Assembly: GCA_011316305.1 (NCBI GenBank)
Contig: SAUG01000069.1
Span: 248,001 to 312,000, forward strand
DNA from: Rusavskia elegans
Lineage: Eukaryota; Ascomycota; Lecanoromycetes; Teloschistales; Teloschistaceae
Direction of reading: 5' to 3'
DNA: 64,000 bases
Shown: positions 11,701-22,209 of the stretch, piece by piece
How positions within the stretch are numbered: position 1 is the first letter of the stretch
Layout: each line of letters starts with the position of its first letter
Translations under genes and position numbers: made by a program
Notes under the pieces: generated by a model
Databases searched by the model: none
What the model was told of the DNA's origin: nothing
What the model saw: only the letters and a program-made list of their open reading frames with translations

Positions 11701-12238
11701 ACCATTGGCCCCATAAGCACCACTGCAAGCAGCTCCAGCACCAGCAGCTCGAGTTCCAGCAGGTAGGTCTATCATGCCTCTTTCCGCCTCTTATCCAGCC
11801 TGTACATCGTACACAATGATTCTGACCATCAACCGCATCAGTTCCTCAACCTCCACCAGCTCATCCCCACTAATATCCTTAAGCATCTCCACCCCTTCCT
11901 CCATAACAATAACCTCCCTACCCACCACCACCTCCACGTCCACGTCCACGACGAGCACCTCCTCCTCATCCACAAGCCTGCCCTACGGCTGCACAGATCT
12001 TCTCTGCGTCAGTATCTCTCAAGCACAAACAACCAGATCCTCGTCCACATCTTCGCCAACAACTAGCTCCACGACGACCTCTTCGTCCTCTTCGTCATCA
12101 ACCACTTGCTCCGCTGTCACAGTCACCGTCATCGCGACCTCTTACCCGGCTACATGCACCACCAGAACCTTGACGGTGACGGTGACGGTGACGGCCGCGG
12201 CAACGGTTCTGGGTCTGCCTCGGAGAGGCTATCGTTGA
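8785..12238 (+). CDS. Secreted WSC-domain protein with Ser/Thr-rich stalk (13 exons)
   Basis: Probable cell-wall or secreted carbohydrate-binding protein. A signal peptide (GILALLGWAVTATAQG) is followed by three WSC domains, each with a GCY start and a Cys-Gly-Gly end: VGCYGDALNGG...ICGG, YYGCYTNSGGG...TCGG and YQGCYSEGSSG...ICGG. A long Ser/Thr-rich stalk then leads to a Cys-containing tail (PYGCTDLLC, later TCSAVTVTV). Exons: 8785-9557, 9613-9792, 9977-10585, 10633-10690, 10736-10782, 10833-10889, 11003-11032, 11113-11169, 11240-11266, 11340-11357, 11410-11436, 11622-11762 and 11842-12238. All junctions are GT-AG and the total closes at 806 residues. Ten mini-exons or linkers encode only Ser/Thr-rich stalk. 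Unlike yeast Wsc sensors there is no transmembrane helix, and no GPI signal is evident. The third exon start (after the ACGTCCAG acceptor) is chosen because the nearer acceptor would leave a 30-base intron and shift frame. Confidence 0.8.
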
Positions 12239-12775
12239 AAGTACTTCCATATATCGGAATGAGACGAGAGCCTTTATGTGAGCGGGCAAGATATCATCCA
12301 GAGGGTGGGCATCTATGGAATATGGACGCTGAGAATTAGTGTGTGTGTTTTGTTATGGTTATGGTTATGCATGTGGTCATGTTCTTCACGGTCGTTTTTT
12401 CTTGTTTTGGAAAACGCGATAAATGGTTGTAATGGCTGAAACGGGTTTTCGGGGGGGGGATGAACGGTATGAGTGGGAAATGATGGTACTGGAAGAGGTG
12501 GATGCGCGGGATGGAATTCTAGATAGATGGAGACAAGTTTAGTTAGGGAATTGATCCAATCGTTACGGGCATCCGGCAATGGTGCTTTTTTTTTGGTGAA
12601 GGCGAGGTTTGAGTTTCTTTTATCTGGCATGTGGCCGAATCGTATAGACTAGCCGACAGTTTGATCTGCCAAGTTTCTGAAATCATAGACCTCTGTAAAA
12701 TCAATCGCTTCAATTCTCGATTAGATATGTACAGATCTACTCGCCATCGCCCGTCAATCTCCACCAACAATAACC
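12239..12775. other. Intergenic between convergent genes
   Basis: About 540 bases of 3' flanks of the WSC and MMSDH genes. It contains short homopolymer runs (nine or so G near 12451, T near 12585) and nothing else I can support. Confidence 0.5.
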
Positions 12776-14601
12776 TTAGACCTGAGTCGGCATCTCCACA
12801 CTCGCCTTGGTCGCCAAAACATCCTCACTCTTCCAAAGACTCGTCACCGTCTTCGTCTGCGTATAAAATCCAATACCCGACTTCCCATAAAATGTGTTCG
12901 CCCCTCCGCCCGCCACACTCTTCTTATTGCCCGTGAAGCTGAACATGGGCAATGGAACCGGGATCGGGACATTGATGCCGACTTGGCCGGCTTCGATGTC
13001 CTTTTGGAAGCGCGTCGCAGTGCTGCCGGAGCGGGTGAAGATGGCAACGCCGTTGCCGTATTCGTTGGCGTTGATGAGGGAGATGGCTTCGTCGATGGTG
13101 GGGACGTTGATGCAGACGAGGACGGGGCCGAAGATTTCCTCCGTGTAGCATCGCATGTGGGGTTTGACGTTGGAGATGACAGTGGGGCCGATCTGGTATC
13201 TGTAGTCAGTACGAATGAAATATTATCGAGGGAAATACAAGAGATTTGTTGTATTTACCCAGTTGCCGTTTGGATACTTCTCTGGCTTGTAGCCCCGTCC
13301 GTCAAGGAGAATAGTAGCACCCTCTTCCTCTGCGCTCGTGATGATGCTCTCAATCCTTTCTTTGGCTTGAGGACTGATTAGTGGACCGAGATCTGCGCCT
13401 TCCTCGAATCCACCGTTGACGTTCAATTGCTTTGCTCTCTCGGCTATCTCTGGCAACCAGTCTTTCGTCTCGCCTATCATGACGAGTGCGCTCAATGCCA
13501 TACATCTCTGACCAGCTGCTCCAAAGGCCGCCCCGGCGATGGCGCCCAGTGCGTGATTCTTGTTGCAGTCCGGCACCACAGCGGCGTGATTCTTTGCTCC
13601 CAGGTTGGCTTGAACTCGCTTCCCTTGCGCTGAACCACGGGTGAAGATGTACTCACCAGCCTTGTTACTCCCAACAAAGCTGATGGCTTTGATAGCTGGT
13701 TCGTCAATGATGAAGTCTACAGTTTTCGCGGAACCGTGAACGACATTGATTACGCCATCTGGAAAGCCAGCATCACGAGCCAGCTCAGCGAGGATCATAG
13801 CAGCCCCAGGATCCCGTTCGGAAGGTTTCAGGATCAGAGTATTACCGGTGACTGTTGCGATTGGGATTGACCATAAAGGAATCATAGCAGGGAAATCTGG
13901 CAGGACGATAAGCCGATGTAGTCACGGCGAGCAGAAGCAAACGCACTGAATGGACATATTGCTGCCACAACCCCCAGTGGCTCTTTGTAGCTTCTTGTCT
14001 CCATGTCTTTAGCTACCTCGAGCACTTCCCCCGTCAATTGGGTCGTGATACCGCATGCTGTTTCGGCGACCTGCAAGCCTCTAAGGACATCTCCTTTGGC
14101 GTCTGCGAGCGTCTTACCCTGCTCGAGGGTGATATTAGCAGCCAATCGATCCCAGTGCTGTCGTATCAGAGCGACGAATTTAAACATGATCTGTTGCCTG
14201 TGCAGCAAGCTGGTTGCACGCCATGTTGGGAAAGCCTTTCTGGCACTTTCGACTGCTGCATTGAGTTCTTCGTCTGTGCTTTGTGGTACTCGAGTGACAA
14301 GGTTGTTGGTTGCCGGGTCATAGAGGTCTATCCATGAGGTCGCCTTGGAGTCTTTGAATTGGTTGTCCACAAAGTAGGGAGTCCTGCCAGGAGATTGTAT
14401 TTGAGTATGATCGGTAGGATATTCGTTAGGCAGCGATACAGCGTGGGCCTCCCCTGCAGGCCTGTAGAGTAGAGAGGTGTTGTGTAATTGCATGTGCAGC
14501 ACTTGCCCTCCTTGAGAATATGTGAGAGGTAGCCTTCGGGGTATGGTCCAGCATTGATTATGAGTAGGGAGAGACTTGAAGAGCAATTGGCGAGCAGCCA
14601 T
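12776..14601 (-). CDS. Methylmalonate-semialdehyde dehydrogenase, mitochondrial
   Basis: CoA-dependent ALDH6-family enzyme that converts methylmalonate semialdehyde to propionyl-CoA and malonate semialdehyde to acetyl-CoA in valine, pyrimidine and inositol breakdown. Three exons, 14601-13947, 13896-13259 and 13192-12776, close exactly to 569 residues. The N-terminus (MAARQLLFKSLPTHNQ, with Arg and no acid) suits a mitochondrial presequence. Key motifs are CPFNFPAMIPLW (formed across intron 1), LKPSERDPGA for nucleotide binding, SFVGSNKAG, and GAAGQRCMALS with the catalytic Cys, a signature specific to this subfamily. The third exon carries EEIFGPVL. The acceptor CCAG at 13193 is chosen over a closer AG because it keeps NWIGPTVI in frame. 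Confidence 0.95.
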
Positions 14602-15078
14602 AGTTCCTCGTCACAATAGTCTGTCGTCCAAGTAAGGAAGCCCGAACATAGAGATTTTAACCATTGTGCAATCCAACCACTCGAAGATTTTAACAAGGAC
14701 GATGCTGCGGCTCTTGCGGGGAAGTTGACTCGGAAACAGTTACCCTACTCGCACCCGCGCCTACCAAACTCGGTTCGGACGAAACTCCTTTAGTATTGGG
14801 GTACATCATGGACGGGAATAACGTGGCTTGTGGGATGTACCTCCGTAGACACTTTTGACGCTATGAATAGAGAGAAGTTGATTAACTACTGACTCCTGTG
14901 TGTTGCTTGGCCTGTTCGGCTGTCTCTATTTTACAACGCTCATAAGCTCAGACCGCAAAGCTCCGGCTACACCTCCAGATCAAGACCAGCTCCCAATCGG
15001 GAGTGTTCACCTCTTATCCTCCGTTAGATTGGAGACCGAGTCCTGTGCAACTCTCGAATCGACTTCAGTGGGTGCCGT
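14602..15078. other. Intergenic spacer
   Basis: About 480 bases: MMSDH upstream region and calnexin 3' flank. The open frames here are shadows or random; nothing else recognised. Confidence 0.5.
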
Positions 15079-17038
15079 TTATTCTGCAGGGCCTGATGAT
15101 CGGGTGGTTCGTTTGTTAACCTCAGTTTGGACCTTGTCTGCTCCTGATGCCGCTGCGTCGACCGCTTGATCTTTGGCATCCAAGGCCGCCTTCTTAATCT
15201 GGGGTGACGCCTTGGATCCTCCGAAAACGCCTCCCAGAATGATCGCAAGGAGGGTGACTGCGAGAACACCAATGCCACCTGCCACCTCGGGAACGAATTT
15301 GATGGCGTCGACAGGATTATTCTTGGCGATTTCCATGAACAGCTGAACTTTCTCGCGGACAAAGAGTACGGGATCGTCCATGAATTTCAGGTCCATAGGT
15401 GACTTGGGTGGCTCATCTTCCGACGGTTTCGGTTTTGTAGCTTCATCTTCGGCTGTCTCGATGGGGTGTTTGACATCATAAGTCTCCGTCTTGAGTTTCT
15501 CAGCGTCTTCAATGGAGTGTCCGATGTAGATGTTGTCAAATAAGATGTCACTCTGCATCGTCCAGATCTCAAAGCCAATCTGTAAAGTGCATTAGCGTAC
15601 TGTCGCGGTTGTCATGGTGTATGACTTACAGCTCCCATCGGCTCGAAGTTCGCAGGCGTCTTGTCTTCATAGTAGTCGGGGTTGGCAATCTTCTTTGGTT
15701 TCCAAACACCCTTGTACGCTGGGTTATCGATGTAAGGAGCGGTCCATTTGCCCTTGTACTCGGGGTTCCGCTTCATTGGGGGCTCCCATTTACCGCAGCC
15801 CGATGCCTCCTCACATTTGGGATTAGGTACGGTCGGTGGGATCCAGTCACCATCCTCTTCGTCGTCCCAGTCTTCTGGCTTCTCTGCCTCTGGGTCTGGG
15901 ACCATGGTTGGTTCGTCCTCGAGCCAGTCATCCGGTTTTGTGGCCTCTTCGTCCACAACCTCATACGGAGCGTCCTCATCCCAGTCCTCAGGCTTCGTAG
16001 CTTCGGGGTCGGCAATACGAGCTTCGTCAACCCAGTCTTCTGGTTTCTTGTCACTAGGATCATCGATCTCTTTCTCCGGGTTGACGGAGGGAGTGAAGTC
16101 TTCCAGAAGGCTACCCTCCTTCTGCTTTTCTCCGTCAATTCTGATCTCGTAGGTCTGGTCCGGTTTGACGATGAGGGTATAAAGCGAGGTGGTCTTGACG
16201 ATACGGGCCATGGGAGGGCTCTTAAGGTGCTTTTCCTCATATTCGCCTGTCTTGGGGTTTTTGTGTTGGAAGATGAAATGGACCTGTAACGGCCGTTAGA
16301 AAGCTGATCATGAGATCATCGCGGGAATCTGTACCTTGTTGGTGGCTCCGCACTTATCAGGGCCAAACATGATGACATAGGGTGAAGCGTTTGAGAATTC
16401 ATCGGCGTGTAGTTCCTTGTTATCCCGAAGAAGCTTCATGTAGGCTCCACCGCACTCCAGTCCATCTGAGAGGAAATGATGTCAGTAGCAACAGTGAAGA
16501 AGGCATTCAAGCTTCTTACTTTGAAGCTTGACTTCGTACTGGACCACCAGCGTCTTGCCCTTGTTGTCAATCTTCTCGTCGAATTTGGCGGAGATGGCAT
16601 GATGTGCTGCCGGATTCTTGACAACAAGGCCTTTGTCGCCATCAATGGCTTTCAACACATGTGGTTCCTCGACGGCCCACTCTCCGACATAGGCCCAGTC
16701 CTCGTCTGTCTTGGAGTCCTGCTTTTTGGCGTGTGATGGCTGCCATCTTGAATCCCAATCGTCGGTGAATTGTTCGAAGAATGGAGCTTTGATGTTCGAG
16801 GGCTAGAAGTTTGAATTAACACAATATTGTACGGTCAATGGTATGATTTGTGAAAACAAGAGACGCAGGGACTACGGACAGTGAAGGTCGGTTTTTCTAT
16901 CGGCACCGCAGTGGATGTTTCGGATAGGGAGGTTGAAGAAGCTTCAGCACCGTCGTCGATGTCATCAGCCGCTCTCACTGAGCCTAGGAGGACTGCGGAT
17001 GTGTAGAGAGCGGAAGCGAGAACCTCGTTGATACGCAT
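15079..17038 (-). CDS. Calnexin, ER lectin chaperone (five exons)
   Basis: Type I membrane chaperone that holds monoglucosylated glycoproteins during folding in the ER. A signal peptide ([20 protein letters not shown]) is followed by the luminal lectin domain ([35 protein letters not shown]) and the P-domain repeats. Type 1 repeats such as [15 protein letters not shown] recur four times, then type 2 units such as [18 protein letters not shown] transmembrane helix follows ([19 protein letters not shown]), then a basic and acidic cytosolic tail. Introns follow TFTV, KLQ, the Cys-containing GATNK and FEPMGA; each junction is GT-AG and restores conserved sequence. The length is about 560 residues, as usual. 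It is divergent from the mtnB-like gene across 443 bases. Confidence 0.97.
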
Positions 17039-17481
17039 CGTGAGGAGCTGCTCTACTTGGTGATAGAATGCCTCGAATCACGCTAAGCGTATAACTGGGT
17101 TGTAGATTGCAGATTGATGTGAAGGAGTGAAAAAGAATAAGAATCGCAAAGGGTGATGAAGTTCATGTAGGGGAAATCTGGCCACGTTTCTCAAAAAAGT
17201 TCCCCAATCATACAGCTTCCCTTTCGGGACTAGCGACTTGCGCTTCACTTCCGCCGGTTTCAACTTCAACCGCCTGACACTGCATCTATCTGCAGAACAA
17301 CAAGCATCTTGGACATGTGTTGAGTCTATACGCGCTTGCACATCTGTCCTCTTGCTTTCTGACGAGGCTCAATTTGTACAGGCGATCGGCTGATGCTCGC
17401 CGTGTGAACAGCTCAGCAATCATTGAGACGAGAAGTCCTCTTGGCATTGTCCCATCAATATCCTGCCGTTGAGGCGTACTG
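17039..17481. promoter_or_regulatory. Divergent promoter region, calnexin / MTRu-1-P dehydratase
   Basis: About 440 bases between two start codons pointing away from each other. A CCAAT box sits near 17203 on the plus strand. I found no exact unfolded-protein-response element; TAGCGTG on the minus strand near 17085 is one base off the CAGCGTG core and is only suggestive. Confidence 0.4.
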
Positions 17482-18276
17482 TTGTCTGGGACAACATCAA
17501 GAACCGGCAGATTCTCTACAAGCAACAGACAATTGACTGAATCAAAAATGGAAGCACCGGGTGGCAGTGCTGCCCACAGTATGGACCATCTCATTACTTC
17601 TTCTGATCCTGAACACCCTGCGAATCATATCTGTACTTTGTGCCGCAATTTATATACGCTTGGCTGGGTGACTGGTACGGGGGGAGGCGTTTCGATCAGG
17701 GATGGCGCACACATCTTCATTGCTCCTTCAGGTGTACAGAAGGAATTGATGCAGCCCGGAAACATGTTTGTTATGGACTACGGAACCCGGACCTATCTCC
17801 GCAAACCTCCCATACTCAGACCTTCCGCTTGCACGCCCTTGTTCCTCGCTGCCTTTGACAGGGGCGCTGGAAGCTGCATCCATACCCACAGTCAGTGGGC
17901 TGTTTTGGTGACGCTGCTGGTCGAGAAGGACGCCTTAAGTCAGGGGAGGGAAGTCCTCGACGCGTGCTTTGAGATTGAGCAGATCGAACAGATCAAAGGA
18001 ATTCCGAGGGGCCGCGGTAAAGACGGTATGCTGGGTTTCTTTGATCGACTGACCGTACCCATCATTGAAAACACTGCGCACGAAGAAGATCTTACGCAGA
18101 GTCTGGAAGCTGCAATGGAAAAATATCCTGATACTTACGCTGTGCTTGTACGAAGGCACGGCCTGTACGTTTGGGGAGACAACGTACAAAAGGCGAAGAC
18201 TCAAGCAGAGAGCCTAGACTATATCTTCCGCTTAGCTGTGGAGATGAGAAGACTTGATTTACCCTGGATCCAATAG
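17482..18276 (+). CDS. mde1: Methylthioribulose-1-phosphate dehydratase (methionine salvage)
   Basis: Class II aldolase-like zinc enzyme that dehydrates 5-methylthioribulose-1-phosphate in cytosolic methionine salvage. It is a single exon of 264 residues. Visible motifs are [38 protein letters not shown], the zinc-binding [12 protein letters not shown] with its HxH pair, and the late [11 protein letters not shown] that supplies the third His. [25 protein letters not shown] is the substrate-side loop shared by eukaryotic MtnB. The 22 residues before Met23 (17548) are poorly conserved in character, and Met23 could be the start used. Identity is secure. Confidence 0.95.
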   Translation: MSGTTSRTGRFSTSNRQLTESKMEAPGGSAAHSMDHLITSSDPEHPANHICTLCRNLYTLGWVTGTGGGVSIRDGAHIFIAPSGVQKELMQPGNMFVMDYGTRTYLRKPPILRPSACTPLFLAAFDRGAGSCIHTHSQWAVLVTLLVEKDALSQGREVLDACFEIEQIEQIKGIPRGRGKDGMLGFFDRLTVPIIENTAHEEDLTQSLEAAMEKYPDTYAVLVRRHGLYVWGDNVQKAKTQAESLDYIFRLAVEMRRLDLPWIQ

Positions 18277-18877
18277 AGCAAGGCCTTCCAGATCGAGCGA
18301 TTCGTTGCGTGGATAACCTTACTGTGGCTTCCTTGGTGTTAGGAGCTTAGCTAATGGTCCAGGGATGAAATTTGAACAGAATCTTTAACGCAGCAACACT
18401 CGTTTCGATGGTCTGGCTTTGTACTTGTCAGAGTTCCAGTGGCAGGGATCATTGGCCATCGTTTTCGGCAAGTGTTGCCGAATAAAAAACTCGGTAGCCA
18501 GAGCCAGGAAAATTTGTCATTTGATGGCTCAGATACCGCACGACTTCATGTGAAAGAGCGCAAAACCATGATGCTGGCGATTTTACGGCCATACCTCACA
18601 CTTTTTTCTATCGATCAAGGAGGTCCACAGACACATGTCCCAATTAGCTGGTGGCGGTCATTGCTAGACCGAGCTCAGTAAAAAGGGCAGATCCCGGGGT
18701 GCTCTAACTTTCATGAGATTGATATGCTCAGAACGAACAGCACCTACTGCTTGGGTGGTGTTCTAAATCGTTAGGTTGCAACATTACGACCGAACTGTTG
18801 GACTTGCATGCTGCTTTCTCAAGCGACCAGCTGGGGATGACTCCAGATTTCCTAAAACAGTGGATCCATCAATCGTG

Positions 18878-18895
18878 ACGTCGTTTATACGACGT
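18878..18895. repeat. Perfect 7-base inverted repeat with TTAT spacer
   Basis: ACGTCGT, spacer TTAT, ACGACGT. The left arm overlaps TGACGTCG, close to a bZIP/CRE site. Could be a dimeric transcription-factor site or chance. Confidence 0.5.
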
Positions 18896-19094
18896 GTTCT
18901 TTCGAGCTTTCTTTCTTCACAAGGTTGTCTTTTCCCATTCTCGTGTCGTCGGCCAGTACAACAGATGAGGGTTCCATAGGACCCCAATGCTTTGCCACTG
19001 GATGCTCCAGTTATCTCAATGACGTGCCATGATTCAATGCAAAGTTAGACTGGTCATTTCGTATGTCTTATCTCTCGATGAATCAGGTATGAGC

Positions 19095-19121
19095 TTTCAG
19101 GCTTCAGGTTTCAGGTTTCAG
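19095..19121. repeat. Tandem 7-base repeat, nearly four units
   Basis: Units TTTCAGG, CTTCAGG, TTTCAGG and a final TTTCAG. A minor satellite; not a telomeric motif. Confidence 0.7.
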
Positions 19122-19374
19122 ATATTGCATCCCCTGGGCAGCTTCGATGTTTCAGCATCTGCAAAAGCAATAATAACCGACTGTCTAATGGAGAGATCTT
19201 CTTAAACGCTACAGTGGAAGTGATACTCATCAGTGCAATAAACAGATGTATAAAGGACATTCGGTCACAGCGTTGCTTCAGTTCCCAATCCCTCAAGATC
19301 TGAGATCTCGGTCGCTCTTGCTGTCAACACAAACGACGCGCATTTGTATGACTCTGCTGACCGTCAGCCAAACA

Positions 19375-19382
19375 TATATAAG
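19375..19382 (+). promoter_or_regulatory. TATA-like box upstream of the F-box-like gene
   Basis: TATATAAG lies 144 bases before the ATG at 19526, a plausible distance for a core promoter in filamentous fungi. No other box is needed to explain it, but expression is not shown by sequence. Confidence 0.45.
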
Positions 19383-19525
19383 CAAGCACGATGGCATCAC
19401 CTTGCGACATCCTCCCAACTCTTTGTACCGTCGCGAACAGCTACCTGCAGCAAGACTACTAAATTTCAATCTCTTGCTTCACACAAGTTTCTTTACTGCT
19501 CCTCAATTGATCCACGGCGGACATA

Positions 19526-20245
19526 ATGTCTGATTCATCACCTAATACTCTGATACCTAGTGGTCAGGAACCAATGTCAGAATTGGGAACTCAGATCTCC
19601 ACTTCCAAACTGAACTCATCACCTAAGGCGCATCTCCTGAGCCTTCCAACAAAAGTACTCCAGCGCATCCTTTCCCATTTGCTGGTCTCCCCATCTCGAC
19701 TACTCCTTCAACGCGACGCCTCCACCCCATCAACCTACAGTACTTCCGTCGCCACGAACGTCCTCTTCGTCAATCACCAGCTTTACCACACGTCCCTCCC
19801 CATTCTGTACGGCAGCAACACGTTCACCACGTCAACCCCTGCAACGAGTTACGACTTCGATGTCCACCTTTCCCGCGTGCCCGGAAGAAATAAATGCCTA
19901 ATCAGAAGCATCGCCTTGGAGATCGAGTGGGGCCGCCAATTGTGGATGAAATTCCCACTGATAGCCATGCGGCTGGGAGAGTTGAGGGGCTTGAGGGCTC
20001 TGCGGCTGCATTTCGTTGACAAACAAGATCCTGATGAGGATACTCAGATACAGGGGGAACCGAAAGGGACGACACGCAGGAGAGAGGGGCACGTGGCCGT
20101 AATGATGTTGAACACTGAGAAGAAGATCTTGAAGGATATGGTCAAGGGAATGAAGGCTTTGAGGGTATTCAAATTGAAAGGGTTTGAAGATGCGGAATTT
20201 GCGAGACGATTGGAAGTTGGCGTGAGAAATGGGTGGAATGGTTGA
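19526..20245 (+). CDS. F-box-like fungal protein of unknown function
   Basis: A single exon of 239 residues. After 35 polar residues comes LLSLPTKVLQRILSHLLVSP, resembling an F-box helix, then VLFVNHQLYHTSLPILYGSNTF, the pattern found in many fungal F-box/DUF7730-type proteins in which an N-terminal helix pair is followed by the NxxxYxxxLPxLY motif. The C-terminal part (MRLGELRGLRALRLHF) recalls the leucine-rich segment often present after such a module. If a true F-box, it would recruit substrates to an SCF ubiquitin ligase; that is inference. No signal peptide or membrane segment. Confidence 0.65.
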   Translation: MSDSSPNTLIPSGQEPMSELGTQISTSKLNSSPKAHLLSLPTKVLQRILSHLLVSPSRLLLQRDASTPSTYSTSVATNVLFVNHQLYHTSLPILYGSNTFTTSTPATSYDFDVHLSRVPGRNKCLIRSIALEIEWGRQLWMKFPLIAMRLGELRGLRALRLHFVDKQDPDEDTQIQGEPKGTTRRREGHVAVMMLNTEKKILKDMVKGMKALRVFKLKGFEDAEFARRLEVGVRNGWNG

Positions 20246-20516
20246 GGTCAGAAGCCTCAAAAATGTGGGTGTATAGGTGTTCCAATTGAAGCGATGGCAT
20301 CTGGAACTTGCATCAATGTTCGGAAGGTTTTTCTCGTGCGAAGATTTGCATTTTACTCTTCGAGATCTGTATGCATCATCAGTTAGCGTTTTTATCATTC
20401 GATATTCGGCGCAATTTCTGGTTACTTTTCTTTTCATCACGGAAGACATCCCACGCATTTCGACGTTTTGCAGTGTGAGAGAGAAGGTTTGAGAAGATAT
20501 CCCTCACTTCCAATTT

Positions 20517-21353
20517 ATGCCTTCAAGCAACATTCAGATGGTCCATTACGGAAATTCCCATCACACTACCAATACACTTTTGGATGAGAGTTTTCCCTCT
20601 GTGCTTTATTATGCTCATCTCGAAGGCGTTTCGAAATCTATCTCCCAGGTCTCTGCATCGACTCTCCAACTTTTTCAAAAAGTTCTCAGCACGATGCCAC
20701 AGGCAACCGACACGCATACAAAGAATAATGATGATACGAAAGATATGACTATGAAAGAAGCGCCTACAAAAAACGTGATCCCAAAAGACTTAACCACCAT
20801 GAAAGAGCAAGAAATCATCTATCCCGTCCCCTCCAGCAGACTCATCATCACAATAACACTCTACCCCCACCGTCCCCTCGCCTACGCAGCCCTCCGCTCC
20901 TGTCTCACCGTCGCCCACAAAAGGGCAAAGCGTCCCCAAAACGCCAAATTCCTGACACCGAATCGATGCATGTACTACCCCAACTCCAACCATAAACCGG
21001 CCTCGAACGATACACCGAATAAACCGCCTCTACAATTCTGCATCGCCGGTGATCTCCTCTGGGGTAGAAACCAACTTTTCTGGGGCGATGTGGCGGAGAT
21101 TCTGGTCGGGCTGATACGGTGGAGTCATAAGCGGAAAGAGGATGGGGAGAAGGGGGTGGAATTTTCTTTTAGTGTTTCGGAAGGGGATGAGGATGGGCAA
21201 GGGGGTAGAAAGAAAGGGAGAGGAGAGATTGCGACGGGGCATGTGAGGAGGAAGGCGGAGTATTTGGATCACGGGGCGTTTGGACGGGAGAGGGAGGTGA
21301 GGTATGATGCTTTTCGGGTGCTTTTTGGGATTCGGAGGGTGGATGCGAAATGA
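20517..21353 (+). CDS. Orphan hypothetical protein, member A of a tandem pair
   Basis: A single frame of 278 residues that I do not recognise. It has no signal peptide. The first 90 residues are Ser/Thr/Lys-rich; the more ordered part begins at YPVPSSRLIITITLYPHRP, with hydrophobic strands and LQFCIAGDLLWGRNQLFWGD, VAEILVGLIRWSHKR and VEFSFSVSEG, then a Gly/Lys-rich linker, GHVRRK and a final FRVLFGIRR. The same order of elements occurs in the next gene downstream. Translation may instead begin at an internal Met such as 20694 (MPQATDTH), since the first 59 residues look unstructured. Coding is supported by the residue pattern and by the resemblance, not by a known family. Confidence 0.55.
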   Translation: MPSSNIQMVHYGNSHHTTNTLLDESFPSVLYYAHLEGVSKSISQVSASTLQLFQKVLSTMPQATDTHTKNNDDTKDMTMKEAPTKNVIPKDLTTMKEQEIIYPVPSSRLIITITLYPHRPLAYAALRSCLTVAHKRAKRPQNAKFLTPNRCMYYPNSNHKPASNDTPNKPPLQFCIAGDLLWGRNQLFWGDVAEILVGLIRWSHKRKEDGEKGVEFSFSVSEGDEDGQGGRKKGRGEIATGHVRRKAEYLDHGAFGREREVRYDAFRVLFGIRRVDAK

Positions 21354-21563
21354 AGGGGAGGTCTCGCCGTTCATCGTAGATCAGGCGCTCTGGGGTTGTT
21401 TTTCGGGTCGTGTTGAGGTACAGGTATGAGGTACGTGTCAGCTCAGAAGGTCAAGTTATGTTGAACGCACCTTCCTCATGGAATACTCGAGCAACGTCAA
21501 TTTCTTTTCATCGCCACGTATTTCTTATCCGAGCAGCAGCCATCGCTACTACATATTCTTACC

Positions 21564-21980
21564 GTGGACAAAATACACATCGCTGCAACCATCAACCATC
21601 AAATGTCACCACCGCTTGATGAATTGTACTGCCTCGAAGTAAACATCCAACCCGAACCACCCCTTCAATACAAGGATATCCGGAACTGTCTTGCCAATGT
21701 ATGGGACAATATATGGATGAAATGCCTCGTACGCAAGGTACCACACGACACGGCCTCCTTCACGGATCAAACCACTGGCCTACAGTTTGGGATCGAGTCT
21801 TGTTGCTTAGATACCTACCCACATCTACAGTGGTATCATGTGGTGGCGGCTTTGAAGGGTCTCATGGGGCTTCTCAGGGAGGATGAAAGAGATGGAGGGG
21901 GTGGTTTTGGGGAATTCGAGTTTGTGCTTGCGGAAAGACTGGAGGGATCATTCGCGAAGGGTTATGTGAGGAGAACCTGA
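21564..21980 (+). CDS. Orphan hypothetical protein, member B of a tandem pair
   Basis: A single frame of 138 residues, with an alternative start at Met14 (21603). It shares an ordered set of motifs with the upstream gene: a strand with two prolines (VNIQPEPPLQY against TLYPHRPLAY), then IRNCLANV against LRSCLTVA, LQFGIES against LQFCIAG, LQWYHVVAALKGLMGLL against LFWGDVAEILVGLIRW, FGEFEFVL against GVEFSFSV and KGYVRR against TGHVRR. This suggests a diverged duplicate lacking the N-terminal extension. No signal peptide, no recognised domain, function unknown. Confidence 0.55.
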   Translation: MDKIHIAATINHQMSPPLDELYCLEVNIQPEPPLQYKDIRNCLANVWDNIWMKCLVRKVPHDTASFTDQTTGLQFGIESCCLDTYPHLQWYHVVAALKGLMGLLREDERDGGGGFGEFEFVLAERLEGSFAKGYVRRT

Positions 21981-22209
21981 CCAAGGATAAAGACACTGGA
22001 GAAGATGGATAGTTGGAAAAGGTCAAGGTTTTTCCTTGGTTGAGGTTGGATTGCAGATTGTTGTGCCCAACAGCCTCTCGGGTTGCGAATCATGTGGACT
22101 TTACTGGAAGTATCAGCGCCGCAAATGTGATCAAAGTGTTTTCAACGTTTGAAGGTTGCCTAGTAGAAAGAACGAATTGTTACATTGAAGGGCTGCCGAT
22201 GTATGTACT

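Larger units (their letters stand above)
18277..19525. other. Long intergenic region (about 1.25 kb)
   Basis: No coding frame that I can support. It contains a short perfect palindrome, a 7-base tandem repeat and a TATA-like box listed separately, and presumably the promoter of the F-box-like gene. Confidence 0.55.

Noticed and set aside
15609..16289. 226-codon plus-strand frame
   Set aside because: Antisense to the calnexin P-domain repeats, whose codon bias keeps the opposite strand open; Val/Leu/Phe-rich translation is a by-product.
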